Notes under the pieces: model-generated
What the model was told of the DNA's origin: nothing
What the model saw: only the letters and a program-made list of their open reading frames with translations
Databases searched by the model: none
Source: Paucimonas lemoignei
GTDB lineage: Bacteria; Pseudomonadota; Gammaproteobacteria; Pseudomonadales; Pseudomonadaceae
DNA length: 64,000 nt
NCBI GenBank assembly: GCA_900475325.1
Contig: LS483371.1
Coordinates: forward strand, 5,307,501-5,371,500
Direction of reading: 5' to 3'
Made by a program: the position numbers and the translations under genes
Shown: positions 25,979 through 35,196 of the stretch, one piece after another
How the letters are laid out: the number at the start of each line of letters is the position of its first letter
Position numbering within the stretch: position 1 is the stretch's first letter

Positions 25979-26004
25979 ACAAAAAACCCGGCCGAAGCCG
26001 GGTT
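25979..26004 (-). terminator. Terminator of the RIO kinase gene
   Basis: On the minus strand AACCCGGC-TTCG-GCCGGGTT followed by TTTTTT. The UUCG-type tetraloop and U-run are textbook. A DnaA-box 9-mer (TTATCCACA, 25973-25981) overlaps its distal end, probably by chance. Confidence 0.92.
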
Positions 26005-26018
26005 CTTTTAACAACCGA

Positions 26019-26915
26019 TCACTGCATCCAGGGCGGAGGCGGTTCTTCGGCGGTTTTGCTCGGTGGTGCATCGTCGGCAGCACGGGCGGCCTGGCGACGG
26101 TCTTCGTCCAGACGCGCCGCTTCGATTTCACGCAACACGCCACCCACATCGGCTTCGTCTTCCGGCTCGTCAAACTCGCCGGTCAACACGGTCGCTGGAG
26201 AGAGCGTACCCGCCTCGTAGAACGACCACATTTCCTTCGCGTACTTGGTGGTGCGCAACTCAGGCGCGAACCGGCCGAAATAGGAAGCCATGTTGCCGAC
26301 ATCACGCTCCAGCATGCTGAACGCATGGTTGTTGCCCGCAGCATCGACTGCTTGCGGCAGGTCGATGATCACCGGGCCCGTCGGCGTCAGCAGCACGTTG
26401 AACTCGGAAAGGTCACCGTGCACCAAACCGGTACACAACATCAGCACGATCTGCTCGATGAGAAACGCGTGATATTCGCGCGCCTGATCCGGCTCCAGCG
26501 TTACATCATTAAGACGCGGCGCGGCGTCGCCGTATTCATCGGCAATCATCTCCATCAGCAATACGCCTTCAAGGAAGTCATACGGCTTGGGAACACGAAC
26601 GCCAGCGCTGGCAAGACGAAACAGAGCAGCCACTTCGGCGTTCTGCCAGGCGTCTTCTGTTTCCTTGCGACCGAACTTGGAGCCCTTGGCCATGGCCCGG
26701 GCCTGACGGCTGTTACGGACCTTGCGGCCTTCCTGGTACTCCGACGCCTGGCGGAAACTGCGTTTATTCGCCTCCTTGTAAACCTTGGCACACCGCAGCT
26801 CATTGCCACAGCGCACCACATAAACAGCTGCCTCTTTACCGCTCATCAGCGGGCGCAGCACTTCGTCCACCAGACCGTCCTCGATCAGGGGTTCAATGCG
26901 TTTAGGAGTTTTCAT
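26019..26915 (-). CDS. RIO-type serine protein kinase
   Basis: A 298-residue atypical protein kinase of the RIO1 family. The nucleotide loop is SGKEAAVYVV near 25-34, the Lys is in CAKVYK near 43, the catalytic loop is LVHGDLSEFNVL near 163-174 and the metal-binding Asp is in VIIDLPQ near 182-188. The C-terminal 40 residues are charged and end PPPPWMQ. Bacterial RIO kinases have no settled substrate; archaeal and eukaryotic ones act in ribosome biogenesis. Single gene with its own terminator. Confidence 0.87.
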   Translation of the reverse strand: MKTPKRIEPLIEDGLVDEVLRPLMSGKEAAVYVVRCGNELRCAKVYKEANKRSFRQASEYQEGRKVRNSRQARAMAKGSKFGRKETEDAWQNAEVAALFRLASAGVRVPKPYDFLEGVLLMEMIADEYGDAAPRLNDVTLEPDQAREYHAFLIEQIVLMLCTGLVHGDLSEFNVLLTPTGPVIIDLPQAVDAAGNNHAFSMLERDVGNMASYFGRFAPELRTTKYAKEMWSFYEAGTLSPATVLTGEFDEPEDEADVGGVLREIEAARLDEDRRQAARAADDAPPSKTAEEPPPPWMQ

Positions 26916-27123
26916 CAGCTTTTATTGTGGGTCCTTAGTTGCCAAACACGCGATTGTTGCCCGTTATACGGCAATCCTCAGCCAGCGAGTAGGGGTCGCT
27001 TACGTTTGATGGCGATAGTTTGTGTCGGAAAATCGCACGATATCCCACGTCACAGAGCTTTAAAGCAGCTTTCATGCCGCCGCCAGCAAAAACCTCAGAT
27101 CGGCGAAAAGTAGGAAATATCGC

Positions 27124-27906
27124 TCATTGCCTGAATAACTCGCCGGGCGTGAAGCCGAACAAACCTTTGAAAGCCGCAATAAACGCCGAGGTGGAATCGT
27201 AACCGTTGGCCAAGGCGGTGTTGGTCACGCTGTCGCCATTTTCCAGAGCTTGCAAGGATGAGAGCAGCCGCGCCCGCTGGCGCCAACCGCGAAAACTCAA
27301 GCCTGTTTCACGCTGGAACAAACGCATCAGGGTTTTCTCCGAAGTCCCCAGGCGCAGCGCCCAATCCTGCAAGGTAATCAACTGGCTGGGGTTTTCGATC
27401 AGTTCGTTACACAGCTCAAGCAGGCGCGGATGACGGGGCAACGGCAGCGAGAAGCCAACTTCCGGCAGGTGCGCCAGTTGATCCATGAGCACCTGTACCA
27501 GCCGCGCTTCGCTGCTGTCGCCTTGAGGATAAGTAGCGGGCAATTGGCAAAAACTTTTGATCAGCTCGCGGGCCAGGGGCGTGACTTCCAGTACCCGGCA
27601 GCGCTGCACCGCCCATTCACAATCCTGCTTGCGCACATAAAGGCTGCGCATTTCGGCGCGCATCGAGGTCACCACCTGATGCTCCAGCCCCGCTGGAATC
27701 CAGACACCCCACTGCGGCGGCGCGAAAAAACTGCCTTCTGCGGTATGCACGCCCAACACGCCACTGATGGCGTAGGAAAACTGCACCCACTCATGGCGAT
27801 GCGGCGGCGTCCAGGAGCCCGCGCTCAAGCTTTCGGCGCGGGCGTACAAGGGCCGCGGCAATTCAGTTAGCTCCGGTATGTGCCGCTCGCTGCCTTGCCG
27901 TTGCAT
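27124..27906 (-). CDS. AraC-family regulator with N-terminal cupin
   Basis: A 260-residue regulator. The N-terminal cupin sensing domain (HRHEWVQFSYAISG near 37-50, then WIPAGLEHQV) is followed by the AraC double helix-turn-helix near 165-258 (SQLITLQDWALRLG, then GYDSTSAFIAAFKGLFG). It is 109 bp from and divergent to the bile-acid:sodium symporter-type gene, its likely target. Effector unknown. Confidence 0.85.
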   Translation of the reverse strand: MQRQGSERHIPELTELPRPLYARAESLSAGSWTPPHRHEWVQFSYAISGVLGVHTAEGSFFAPPQWGVWIPAGLEHQVVTSMRAEMRSLYVRKQDCEWAVQRCRVLEVTPLARELIKSFCQLPATYPQGDSSEARLVQVLMDQLAHLPEVGFSLPLPRHPRLLELCNELIENPSQLITLQDWALRLGTSEKTLMRLFQRETGLSFRGWRQRARLLSSLQALENGDSVTNTALANGYDSTSAFIAAFKGLFGFTPGELFRQ

Positions 27907-28015
27907 AGCATGTTGTCCGTTAGTCGATATGGAATGGCCTTATGTCGCAAGACGGCAGTGTAAGAGTGCTTTACCCTGCGGACATCTATTTTTACAAACA
28001 ATCTGCCGAGCGCTT

Positions 28016-29044
28016 ATGTCAGTCCTCAAACATCTCAAACGCGTCGTCACCGACTGGTTCCTGTGCGGCATGGTACTGGCGACAGTCCTGGCCTACTTCT
28101 TCCCCGGCTTTGGCGCCACCGGCGGTGGCATGCATGCTGAATGGGTGATCAATATTGGCGTGTTCGTGGTGTTCTTCCTGCACGGGGTGAACCTCTCCAG
28201 CGAACAGATCAAACACGGCCTGAAAAACTGGCGCCTGCACATAATGGTGCAAGCCTTCACCTTCGTGGTGTTCCCGGTGATCTGGCTGATCTGCAATAAA
28301 GCGTTCGGGTCGTACGTGCCGGCGCTGCTGATGCTGGGCTTCCTGTACCTGTGTGCACTGCCTTCGACGATTTCTTCATCAGTAGCCCTGACCGGCAGCG
28401 CGGGCGGCAACGTTCCGGCGGCGATCCTCAATGCCAGCATGTCCAGCGTGTTCGGGATCTTCATGACCCCGTGGCTGGTGAGCCTGGTGATTGGCACGGG
28501 TTCGGGCGGGATTGATCTGGGGCCAACATTGCTCAAGCTGAGCCTGATGCTGCTGTTGCCACTGGTGCTGGGCCAGTTGCTGCGTCCGCTGATCGGCAAG
28601 TTTTTCGCCAAACACAAGAAGTACACCAACCTGATCGACAAGATCGTGATCCTGCTGCTGGTCTATGCGGCCTTCTGCAACTCCATGGTGTCGGGCCTGT
28701 GGCAAACCCAGGGCAACTCCGTTATCGCCATGGCCTTCATCGGCAGCGCGGTCTTGCTGGTGGTGATTCTGCTGCTGACCACCGGCACTGCACGGCTGTT
28801 GAAATTCAACCATGCCGATAAGGTTGCGGCGGTGTTCTGCGCCACGAAAAAATCCCTGGCGGCCGGTGCGCCCATGGCGGCGCTGATCTTCGGCAACAAC
28901 CCGGCCCTGGGCCTGATCCTGCTGCCGATCATGATCTACCACCCGCTACAGCTGATCGTGTGTTCGGTGATGGCCGAGAACTACGCCAATCGCCACAAGC
29001 AGCAGCTGTCGGCTGAGGCACTGGAAGAAGCTCGGGCTGCCTGA
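28016..29044 (+). CDS. Bile acid:sodium symporter family transporter (YfeH-like)
   Basis: A 342-residue membrane protein with about 10 segments, SBF-like/YfeH branch of the BASS family. Blocks include LPSTISSSVALTGSAGGN near 115-132 and FCATKKSLAAGAPMA near 275-290. The physiological substrate in bacteria is unknown; organic anions or sodium are candidates. The start at 28016 has only a weak GAG upstream; 46 upstream codons are Cys/Arg-rich and unlike the family. Divergent from an AraC regulator. Confidence 0.83.
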   Translation: MSVLKHLKRVVTDWFLCGMVLATVLAYFFPGFGATGGGMHAEWVINIGVFVVFFLHGVNLSSEQIKHGLKNWRLHIMVQAFTFVVFPVIWLICNKAFGSYVPALLMLGFLYLCALPSTISSSVALTGSAGGNVPAAILNASMSSVFGIFMTPWLVSLVIGTGSGGIDLGPTLLKLSLMLLLPLVLGQLLRPLIGKFFAKHKKYTNLIDKIVILLLVYAAFCNSMVSGLWQTQGNSVIAMAFIGSAVLLVVILLLTTGTARLLKFNHADKVAAVFCATKKSLAAGAPMAALIFGNNPALGLILLPIMIYHPLQLIVCSVMAENYANRHKQQLSAEALEEARAA

Positions 29045-29046
29045 AC

Positions 29047-29119
29047 CCTGTAGGAGCTGCCGAAGGCTGCGAAAGCGGTGTGTCAGGTAAACCGATTCGC
29101 AGCCTTCGGCAGCTCCTAA
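29047..29119. repeat. REP-type hairpin, GGAGCTGCC class
   Basis: CCTGTAGGAGCTGCCGAAGG facing CCTTCGGCAGCTCCTAAA, immediately after the symporter stop; probably also a terminator. Confidence 0.86.
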
Positions 29120-29131
29120 AATCTGCACAAT

Positions 29132-29205
29132 CCTGTGGGATCTTTGGTGCCTGGACCATTGCCTTCGCAAGCAAGGTGGAGCGCCACCCCGGTTGCTCCC
29201 ACAGG
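29132..29205. repeat. Degenerate REP with a nested hairpin
   Basis: CCTGTGGGATCTTTGG has lost the left REP hairpin. On the right, TTCGCAAGCAAG is followed by GGTGGAGCGCCACC, itself a hairpin, before TTGCTCCCACAGG. It seems to be a deleted and rearranged REPIN. Confidence 0.7.
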
Positions 29206-29245
29206 TTCTGTGGCTGGTCCGCAGATTCTGTGAATATCCTCACCC

Positions 29246-29340
29246 CCTGTGGGAGCGAGCTTGCTCGCGAAGTGGCAGGTACATCCAGAACATCTTTGGA
29301 GTCCTGGCCATAGCTTTCGCAAGCAAGCTTGCTCCCACAG
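29246..29340. repeat. REP pair (REPIN), AGCTTGCT class
   Basis: CCTGTGGGAGCGAGCTTGCT facing CAAGCAAGCTTGCTCCCACA, before the thiolase stop. Third repeat unit in this 320-bp gap. Confidence 0.88.
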
Positions 29341-29364
29341 AGTTTGGGTCTGGTTTAACTACCT

Positions 29365-30642
29365 CTACCGCTCCAGAATCGCCGTAACCCCCTGCCCGCC
29401 CGCCGCGCAGATCGAGATCAACCCACGCCCCTGCCCGGCAACGCTCAACAATTTCGCAAGGTTGGCGACGATCCGCCCACCGGTGGCCGCGAACGGGTGA
29501 CCTGCGGCCAGTGAGCTGCCTTTGACGTTCATCTTGCTGCGATCAATCGACCCCAACGGCGCGTCCAGTCCCAGCCTTGTCTGGCAGTACTCCGCGTCTT
29601 CCCAGGCCTTGAGGGTACACAGTACTTGCGCGGCGAAAGCCTCATGGATCTCGTAGTAATCAAAATCCTGCAACGTCAGGCCATTCCTCGCCAGCAGCCG
29701 AGGCACCGCGTAGGCAGGCGCCATCAACAGGCCTTCTGCGCCGTTGACGAAATCCACCGCTGCCGCCTCTCCATCACGCAGGTACGCCAGCACCGGCAAG
29801 CCCCGCTCCGCAGCCCATTCCTCACTGGCCAGCAACACCATGGACGCGCCGTCAGTCAGCGGTGTGGAGTTGCCCGCAGTCAGGGTGCCTCTGGCGCTAC
29901 GTTCAAACGCTGGTTTCAGGCTGGCGAGTTTTTCCAGGGTCAGGTCCGGGCGCAGGTTGTTGTCGCGGTTGAGGCCGAGGAACGGCGTCATCAGATCGTT
30001 CTGCCAGCCTTCGCTGTAAGCCGCCGCCATTTTCAGATGGCTCTCCAGCGCCAGTTGATCCTGCGCTTCACGAGGAATGCCCCAATGCTGAGCCATCAAC
30101 TCGCAATGCTGGCCCATGGACTGGCCGGTGCGCGGTTCGCCATTGCGCGGCAGTTCGGGCTTGAGGTTGTGCGGGCGCAGTTTCATCAGCAGCTTGAGCT
30201 TGTCAGCCATCGATTTGGTGCGGTTAACCTCCAGCAGGATGTTGCGCAGGTCTTCGTTGACGCCTATTGGCGCATCAGACGTGGTATCCACGCCGCCCGC
30301 AATTCCGCATTCGATCTGCCCCAGGGCAATCTTGTTGGCCACCAGCAACGCCGCCTCAAGCCCGGTGCCGCAAGCCTGCTGTAAATCGTAAGCAGGTGTT
30401 TGCGGCGACAGGCGTGAGCCCAGCACGCATTCGCGGGTCAGGTTGAAGTCCCGGGAATGCTTGAGCACTGCCCCGGCGACCACTTCGCCCAAGCGCAGGC
30501 CATGCAGATTGAAGCGCTCGATCAAGCCTTCCAGCGCGGCGGTGAGCATGTCCTGATTGCTCGCAGTGGCATACGGCCCATTGGAGCGAGCGAACGGGAT
30601 ACGGTTGCCACCGACAATGGCGACCCGGCGTGGCTGATTCAT
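29365..30642 (-). CDS. Acetyl-CoA acetyltransferase/thiolase
   Basis: A 425-residue thiolase. The nucleophilic Cys is near 91 (LQQACGTGLEAAL), His is in YEIHEAFAAQ near 350 and the C-terminal catalytic Cys is in SICAAGGQGV. NVKGSSLAAGHPFAATGGR is the family signature. It resembles FadI/FadA2-type thiolases. The start at 30642 has AGGGAG upstream; the open frame runs on past it antisense to the next gene. It is divergent from the two-domain FabG and MaoC genes, with which it could form a complete reverse or forward beta-oxidation set. Confidence 0.87.
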   Translation of the reverse strand: MNQPRRVAIVGGNRIPFARSNGPYATASNQDMLTAALEGLIERFNLHGLRLGEVVAGAVLKHSRDFNLTRECVLGSRLSPQTPAYDLQQACGTGLEAALLVANKIALGQIECGIAGGVDTTSDAPIGVNEDLRNILLEVNRTKSMADKLKLLMKLRPHNLKPELPRNGEPRTGQSMGQHCELMAQHWGIPREAQDQLALESHLKMAAAYSEGWQNDLMTPFLGLNRDNNLRPDLTLEKLASLKPAFERSARGTLTAGNSTPLTDGASMVLLASEEWAAERGLPVLAYLRDGEAAAVDFVNGAEGLLMAPAYAVPRLLARNGLTLQDFDYYEIHEAFAAQVLCTLKAWEDAEYCQTRLGLDAPLGSIDRSKMNVKGSSLAAGHPFAATGGRIVANLAKLLSVAGQGRGLISICAAGGQGVTAILER

Positions 30643-30756
30643 TGAAAACTCCCTTTCTGGATGCAAAAGCGCTGATGAACAGCGTAGGGCTGGCTCGAAC
30701 GATTGTCGCCCGAGTGTGGTCCATTCCTTTGAACCCCGACTCAAGGAGAGTGTTCC

Positions 30757-32112
30757 ATGCCGTCTGATCGCTACATTGATTTTGCCAATTCTGACCTGGG
30801 CAGCCGCCTGGTCGGGGCGATTGGCCTGCCAAAACCGGTCAGACTGGAACGCTGGCAAGCTGGACGCTTGCGCCCTATCGAAGGCACGCTGTTGATCAGC
30901 GCCGGGCCACTGGCCGATCAGGTCAGAGTGTTCGCCCAACGCCTCACTGACTCCCTCTATAGCTTCGGGGGAGAAGTGACGGGTGCAAATGCATGGGTGG
31001 CCGATCAAGGTCCGAAAATCAAAGCCGTGGTGTTCGACGCCAGTGAGTTTGCCAACACCGACGACCTCAAGCGCCTGCGGGAATTTTTCCAGCCACTGCT
31101 GAAGAATCTCGACCACAGCGCCCATATCGTGATCCTCGGCCACGCGCCAACCACCTTCGATGATCCGTTCATCGCCAGCACTCAGCAGGCGCTGGAGGGT
31201 TTCAGCCGTTCGCTGGCCAAGGAGATGCGCAATGGCGGCACCGTGCAATTGTTGCAGGTGGACAGCGGCGCCGAAGACCAGCTTGAAGGTGCGCTGCGGT
31301 TTTTCCTGTCGCCGAAAAGCGCTTTTGTTTCCGGCCAAGTCATTCGCCTCAGCCCTTGCCCGGCGCAGGTCCAGGATTGGAGTCGGCCCCTTAGCGGGCG
31401 CAAAGCGCTGGTCACCGGCGCAGCACGGGGGATTGGCGCGGCCATCGCTGAAACCCTGGCGCGCGACGGTGCCGAGGTCGTGTTGCTCGACGTACCTCAG
31501 GCCAAATCCGATCTGGACGCCCTGGCCGCGCGGTTGGGCGGTCAAGCCCTGACGCTGGACATCTGCGCGGCCGACGCCGCCAGCCAGTTGATCGAACACC
31601 TGCCGGGTGGCATCGACATTCTGGTGCACAACGCCGGGATCACCCGCGACAAGACCCTGGCCAACATGTCCCCGGACTTTTGGGACTCAGTGCTGGCGGT
31701 GAACCTCAACGCGCCGCAAGTGTTGACCCAGGCGCTGCTGGACAGCGGCACCCTGCACGAGAACGGTCGGGTCATTCTGCTGGCTTCGATCAGCGGGATT
31801 GCGGGCAACCGTGGGCAAACCAATTACACCACCAGCAAGGCCGGTTTGATCGGCCTCGCTCGGGGCATGGCACCGGCGCTGCACGAGCGTGGTATCAGCA
31901 TCAATGCCGTCGCACCCGGTTTCATTGAAACCAAGATGACCTCCACCATGCCCTTCGCCCTGCGTGAAGCCGGTCGGCGCATGAGCTCGCTGGGTCAGGG
32001 TGGTCTACCTCAGGATGTCGCCGAAGCCGTGGCCTGGCTGGCTCAACCAGGCGCCGGAGCCGTCAGCGGACAAGTATTGCGGGTGTGTGGTCAGAGCGTT
32101 ATCGGCGCCTGA
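30757..32112 (+). CDS. Two-domain 3-oxoacyl reductase (FabG4-like)
   Basis: A 451-residue high-molecular-weight FabG. Residues 1-200 are a degenerate Rossmann/flavodoxin-like domain without a cofactor motif. Residues 210-450 are a true SDR: TGAARGIG at 220-227, HNAGIT near 291, catalytic Ser in ASISGIAG and the pair Tyr/Lys in NYTTSKAG. Size and layout equal mycobacterial FabG4 (Rv0242c), an NADH-dependent 3-oxoacyl-CoA reductase. GGAG precedes the ATG. It is followed 33 bp on by a MaoC-type hydratase. Confidence 0.85.
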   Translation: MPSDRYIDFANSDLGSRLVGAIGLPKPVRLERWQAGRLRPIEGTLLISAGPLADQVRVFAQRLTDSLYSFGGEVTGANAWVADQGPKIKAVVFDASEFANTDDLKRLREFFQPLLKNLDHSAHIVILGHAPTTFDDPFIASTQQALEGFSRSLAKEMRNGGTVQLLQVDSGAEDQLEGALRFFLSPKSAFVSGQVIRLSPCPAQVQDWSRPLSGRKALVTGAARGIGAAIAETLARDGAEVVLLDVPQAKSDLDALAARLGGQALTLDICAADAASQLIEHLPGGIDILVHNAGITRDKTLANMSPDFWDSVLAVNLNAPQVLTQALLDSGTLHENGRVILLASISGIAGNRGQTNYTTSKAGLIGLARGMAPALHERGISINAVAPGFIETKMTSTMPFALREAGRRMSSLGQGGLPQDVAEAVAWLAQPGAGAVSGQVLRVCGQSVIGA

Positions 32113-32145
32113 TCCGCCCCACCTCATAGAGCAAGGAGAAGCATC

Positions 32146-33003
32146 ATGAGTGCTCACTGGCGCTACCTGGATTCACTGCCCACGCTGCCGAATCTGTTTA
32201 TGCACGCGGCGTTGAAGCGCAAAGTCACCGGTACCGAATTGCCAGAAATCGGCCTGCGCTGCTGGACCATGGTTGAACCCGAGAAACTGGCCAATTACCG
32301 CACCGTGTGTGGCTTCAGCGAAAGCAGCCTGTTACCCCCGACCTTTCTGCACGTGCTGGCATTCCATCTGCAGATGCAGTTGATGACGGACAAGGACTTC
32401 CCCTTTCCGCTCTTGGGGATGGTTCATCTGGGTAACCGAATCAAGATTCATCGGCCCTTGGGCGGGGTGAACAAGGTGTATGTCGGGGTACACGTGGAAA
32501 ACCTGCAGCCCCACGCCAAAGGCGCGACCTTCAGCCTGATCACTCAGGTGGAGGATTCTCTGGGTATGCTTTGGGAAGAAGAGAGCACGATGTTGTGCCG
32601 CGACGTGACGCTGAAGGGCACGCCGCCTGATGATTTCGAACCCGCTGCGCTGGCGCTGACCGAAGTGGGTCGCTGGCAGGCACCGGCTGAAATCGGTCGG
32701 CGTTATGCCAAAGTGTCCGGCGATTACAACCCGATCCACTTGAGCGGGCCGAGCGCCAAACTGTTCGGCTTCCCTCAGGCGATTGCCCACGGGATGTGGC
32801 TCAAGGCCCGGACTTTATCGGTGCTGGTCAATCATTTGCCAGCCTCGAATCTGGACATCAGCGTGCAATTTCACAAGCCAGTACGCTTGCCCAGTGAAGT
32901 GGTGCTATCGGCAAGCGCGGCTGGCTCCCACGGCCAACTGCGCCTGGAAGGCGCGCAGGGGCTGGTGCATATGGTGGGGAGTTGGCAGCCGGCGGTGGAG
33001 TGA
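32146..33003 (+). CDS. MaoC-family (R)-enoyl-CoA hydratase/dehydratase
   Basis: A 285-residue double-hotdog protein. The C-terminal hotdog carries the hydratase 2 motif: YAKVSGDYNPIHLSGPSAKLFGFPQAIAHGMW near 187-218 (Asp and His catalytic). The N-terminal hotdog is non-catalytic. This length matches HtdX-type 3-hydroxyacyl dehydratases. Reversible hydration of enoyl-CoA is expected, following the FabG-like step. Likely co-transcribed with the gene before it. Confidence 0.85.
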   Translation: MSAHWRYLDSLPTLPNLFMHAALKRKVTGTELPEIGLRCWTMVEPEKLANYRTVCGFSESSLLPPTFLHVLAFHLQMQLMTDKDFPFPLLGMVHLGNRIKIHRPLGGVNKVYVGVHVENLQPHAKGATFSLITQVEDSLGMLWEEESTMLCRDVTLKGTPPDDFEPAALALTEVGRWQAPAEIGRRYAKVSGDYNPIHLSGPSAKLFGFPQAIAHGMWLKARTLSVLVNHLPASNLDISVQFHKPVRLPSEVVLSASAAGSHGQLRLEGAQGLVHMVGSWQPAVE

Positions 33004-33039
33004 GGGTTTGCAGGCAAGCGACGCTCTTACCGACAATGA

Positions 33040-33131
33040 CGTGGGACCGGCTTTAGCCGGGAAGAGGCCAGTACAGCGAACGCAATTGCTGCGAATGGAA
33101 TACAGCCTTCCCGGCTAAAGCCGGTCCCACG
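33040..33131. repeat. REP pair (REPIN), CCGGCTTTAGCCGG class
   Basis: CGTGGGACCGGCTTTAGCCG facing CGGCTAAAGCCGGTCCCACG, between the convergent hydratase and helicase genes. Confidence 0.9.
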
Positions 33132-33149
33132 ACAGTTGTTTAGATCAGA

Positions 33150-34484
33150 TCAAGGCTTTTTCTTGCGCGGGCCGGTGTTGAAGACCGGGACTTTGCGCAC
33201 TGGCTTGGCCGCGACAGGCTCAGGCGCGGTGTCGCCGCTGTCTACCCATTTGCCCAGATTGCGCTTGCCGCCGCCTGATACTTTCGGTTTTTTCGGCTTC
33301 TTCGGTTTTTTCAGAATCTGGCCGGTAGCGTCGGTGGCTGGCACCCGATGCTCTGGCACAAAATCCGGCTCCTCTTCACGACGCAAGGTCTGGCGAGTCA
33401 GGGTTTCAATGGCCGACAGCAGCTCGACTTCATCCGCGCACACCAACGAAATCGCCTCACCCGTCAAACCCGCACGGCCGGTACGACCGATACGGTGGAT
33501 GTAATCTTCAGCCACGATAGGCAGGTCAAGGTTGACCACAGTCGGCAGGTCGTCGATGTCCAGACCACGAGCAGCCACGTCGGTGGCCACCAGAATCTGC
33601 ACTTCGCTGGCCTTGAATCGGTCCAGCGCGCGCTGGCGTGTGGCCTGCGGCTTGTCACCATGGATACCGTCGCAGCTGATGCCTAGACCTTGCAGGCGAT
33701 CTACCAGTTGATCAACGCCAACGCGGGTCTTGGCAAACACCAGCACCTGAGACCAGCGCATTTTCTTCAGCAAATGGATGAACAGCTCGGGTTTGCGCTT
33801 CTTGTCGACCGTCACCACCCATTGCTTCACCGACGACGCCGCCACGTTGCGTGGGCTGACTTCGATGGTGAGCGGGTCGTCGAGCATCTGCCCCGCCAGC
33901 TCACGGATGGCGTCGGAGAACGTCGCGGAGAACAGCAGCGTCTGACGGCGCGTGGGCAGCGCCTTATAAATGTCGCGCAGCTCTTCCGAGAAACCCAGAT
34001 CCAGCATGCGATCGGCTTCGTCGAGGATCAGCGTCTGCAACTGCGAGAACTTCACCGCGTTCTGGCGATACAGGTCCAGCAAACGGCCCGGCGTTGCCAC
34101 CAGCACATCAACGCCTTTGCGCAGCTTCATCATCTGCGGGTTAATGCTCACGCCGCCATACACCGCGTACGTGCTCAGCGGCAGATGTTCGGCGTATTGG
34201 CGGATGTTTTCGTGAACCTGCTCGGCCAGCTCGCGGGTCGGCACCAGCACCAGCGCGCGCACGGTATTGGGGGCCACTTTCGGGCCTTCCAGGGTCAGGC
34301 GTTGCAGCAGCGGCAAGGCGAAACCGGCGGTTTTGCCCGTCCCGGTCTGCGCAGCGGCCATCAGGTCACGACCGGCCAGCACCGGCGGGATCGCCTGCGC
34401 TTGCACAGGTGTCGGCGTCTGGTAGCCGAGGGTTTCAAGAGCGCGCAGCAGGGGTTCGATCAGGCCGAGTGTGGCGAATGTCAT
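33150..34484 (-). CDS. rhlE: DEAD-box ATP-dependent RNA helicase, RhlE type
   Basis: A 444-residue DEAD-box helicase. The motifs in order are the Q motif (GYQTPTPVQ), AAQTGTGKT near 44-52, PTRELAEQ, TPGRLLD, DEAD near 153-156, SAT, ARGLDI and HRIGRTGRAG near 330-339. The basic tail after about residue 385 has PKKPKKPK and ends RKKKP, probably binding RNA. Length suits the shorter RhlE paralogue of pseudomonads. Ribosome assembly or RNA turnover are likely roles. It lies 78 bp after an exonuclease gene on the same strand. Confidence 0.88.
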   Translation of the reverse strand: MTFATLGLIEPLLRALETLGYQTPTPVQAQAIPPVLAGRDLMAAAQTGTGKTAGFALPLLQRLTLEGPKVAPNTVRALVLVPTRELAEQVHENIRQYAEHLPLSTYAVYGGVSINPQMMKLRKGVDVLVATPGRLLDLYRQNAVKFSQLQTLILDEADRMLDLGFSEELRDIYKALPTRRQTLLFSATFSDAIRELAGQMLDDPLTIEVSPRNVAASSVKQWVVTVDKKRKPELFIHLLKKMRWSQVLVFAKTRVGVDQLVDRLQGLGISCDGIHGDKPQATRQRALDRFKASEVQILVATDVAARGLDIDDLPTVVNLDLPIVAEDYIHRIGRTGRAGLTGEAISLVCADEVELLSAIETLTRQTLRREEEPDFVPEHRVPATDATGQILKKPKKPKKPKVSGGGKRNLGKWVDSGDTAPEPVAAKPVRKVPVFNTGPRKKKP

Positions 34485-34562
34485 GGGAATACCATCGAGA
34501 AATCAACGCAAGGCGCGGAGTTTACCCTGTCCGCGCCAATCAGTCAGAGCAAACGGGCGGGA

Positions 34563-35177
34563 TTAGAACCCGCGCTGGCGCTTGAGGGCTTCGCTGATTT
34601 TCGCTGCCGGGACTTTTTGCAGGGTGCAGAGCCACTGATGGGAAACCCCGGCGATGCCATGGGTCTGACGCAATTCGTTGGTCAGGTGCGCGGTGAGGTT
34701 GGCCGCCATCTCGGCATCGGCCATGGCCCGGTGAGCCTTGCCGGTGTCAGGCAAGCGGGCGAAGCGGGTCAAGGTGCCGAGCTTGTGGTTGGGCGCGCCG
34801 GGCATCAGACGTCGGGCCAACAGCATCGAACAGGCAAAGCTTTGCTGACGGCTGCGCTCGATCAGGGACAGTTCATAATCCCAGAACTTCTGGTCAAAAG
34901 AGGCGTTATGCGCCACCAGCGGGATGGTGCCGACGAAATTGGCGACGTCATCCATCACCCGCTCAGCGGACGGAGCCGTGCGAATCATGCTGTTGCTGAT
35001 ACCGGTCAGCGCTTCGATGAAGCCCGGGATGCGCACACCGGCGTTCATCAAGCTTTGATAGCGGTCGACGATGCGCCCCTGTTCCATGATCACCACGGCG
35101 ATTTCCGTGGCGCGGCAACCCTGGCCGGGAGAAATGCCAGTGGTTTCAAAGTCGATGACGGCTACACGTTCCAACAC
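34563..35177 (-). CDS. DnaQ-like 3'-5' exonuclease (DEDDh)
   Basis: A 204-residue exonuclease domain protein. The DEDDh residues are visible in VIDFETTG near 7-14, HNASFDQKFWD near 90-100 and HRAMADAE near 148-155. Could process DNA or RNA ends; it is a stand-alone domain without a polymerase partner. The C-terminal 40 residues (SEALKRQRGF end) are family-specific. It starts 19 bp after the NYN-domain gene and precedes an RNA helicase, so an RNA-processing function is possible. Confidence 0.84.
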   Translation of the reverse strand: MLERVAVIDFETTGISPGQGCRATEIAVVIMEQGRIVDRYQSLMNAGVRIPGFIEALTGISNSMIRTAPSAERVMDDVANFVGTIPLVAHNASFDQKFWDYELSLIERSRQQSFACSMLLARRLMPGAPNHKLGTLTRFARLPDTGKAHRAMADAEMAANLTAHLTNELRQTHGIAGVSHQWLCTLQKVPAAKISEALKRQRGF

Positions 35178-35196
35178 TTGCTGAACCCTTCAAAAA

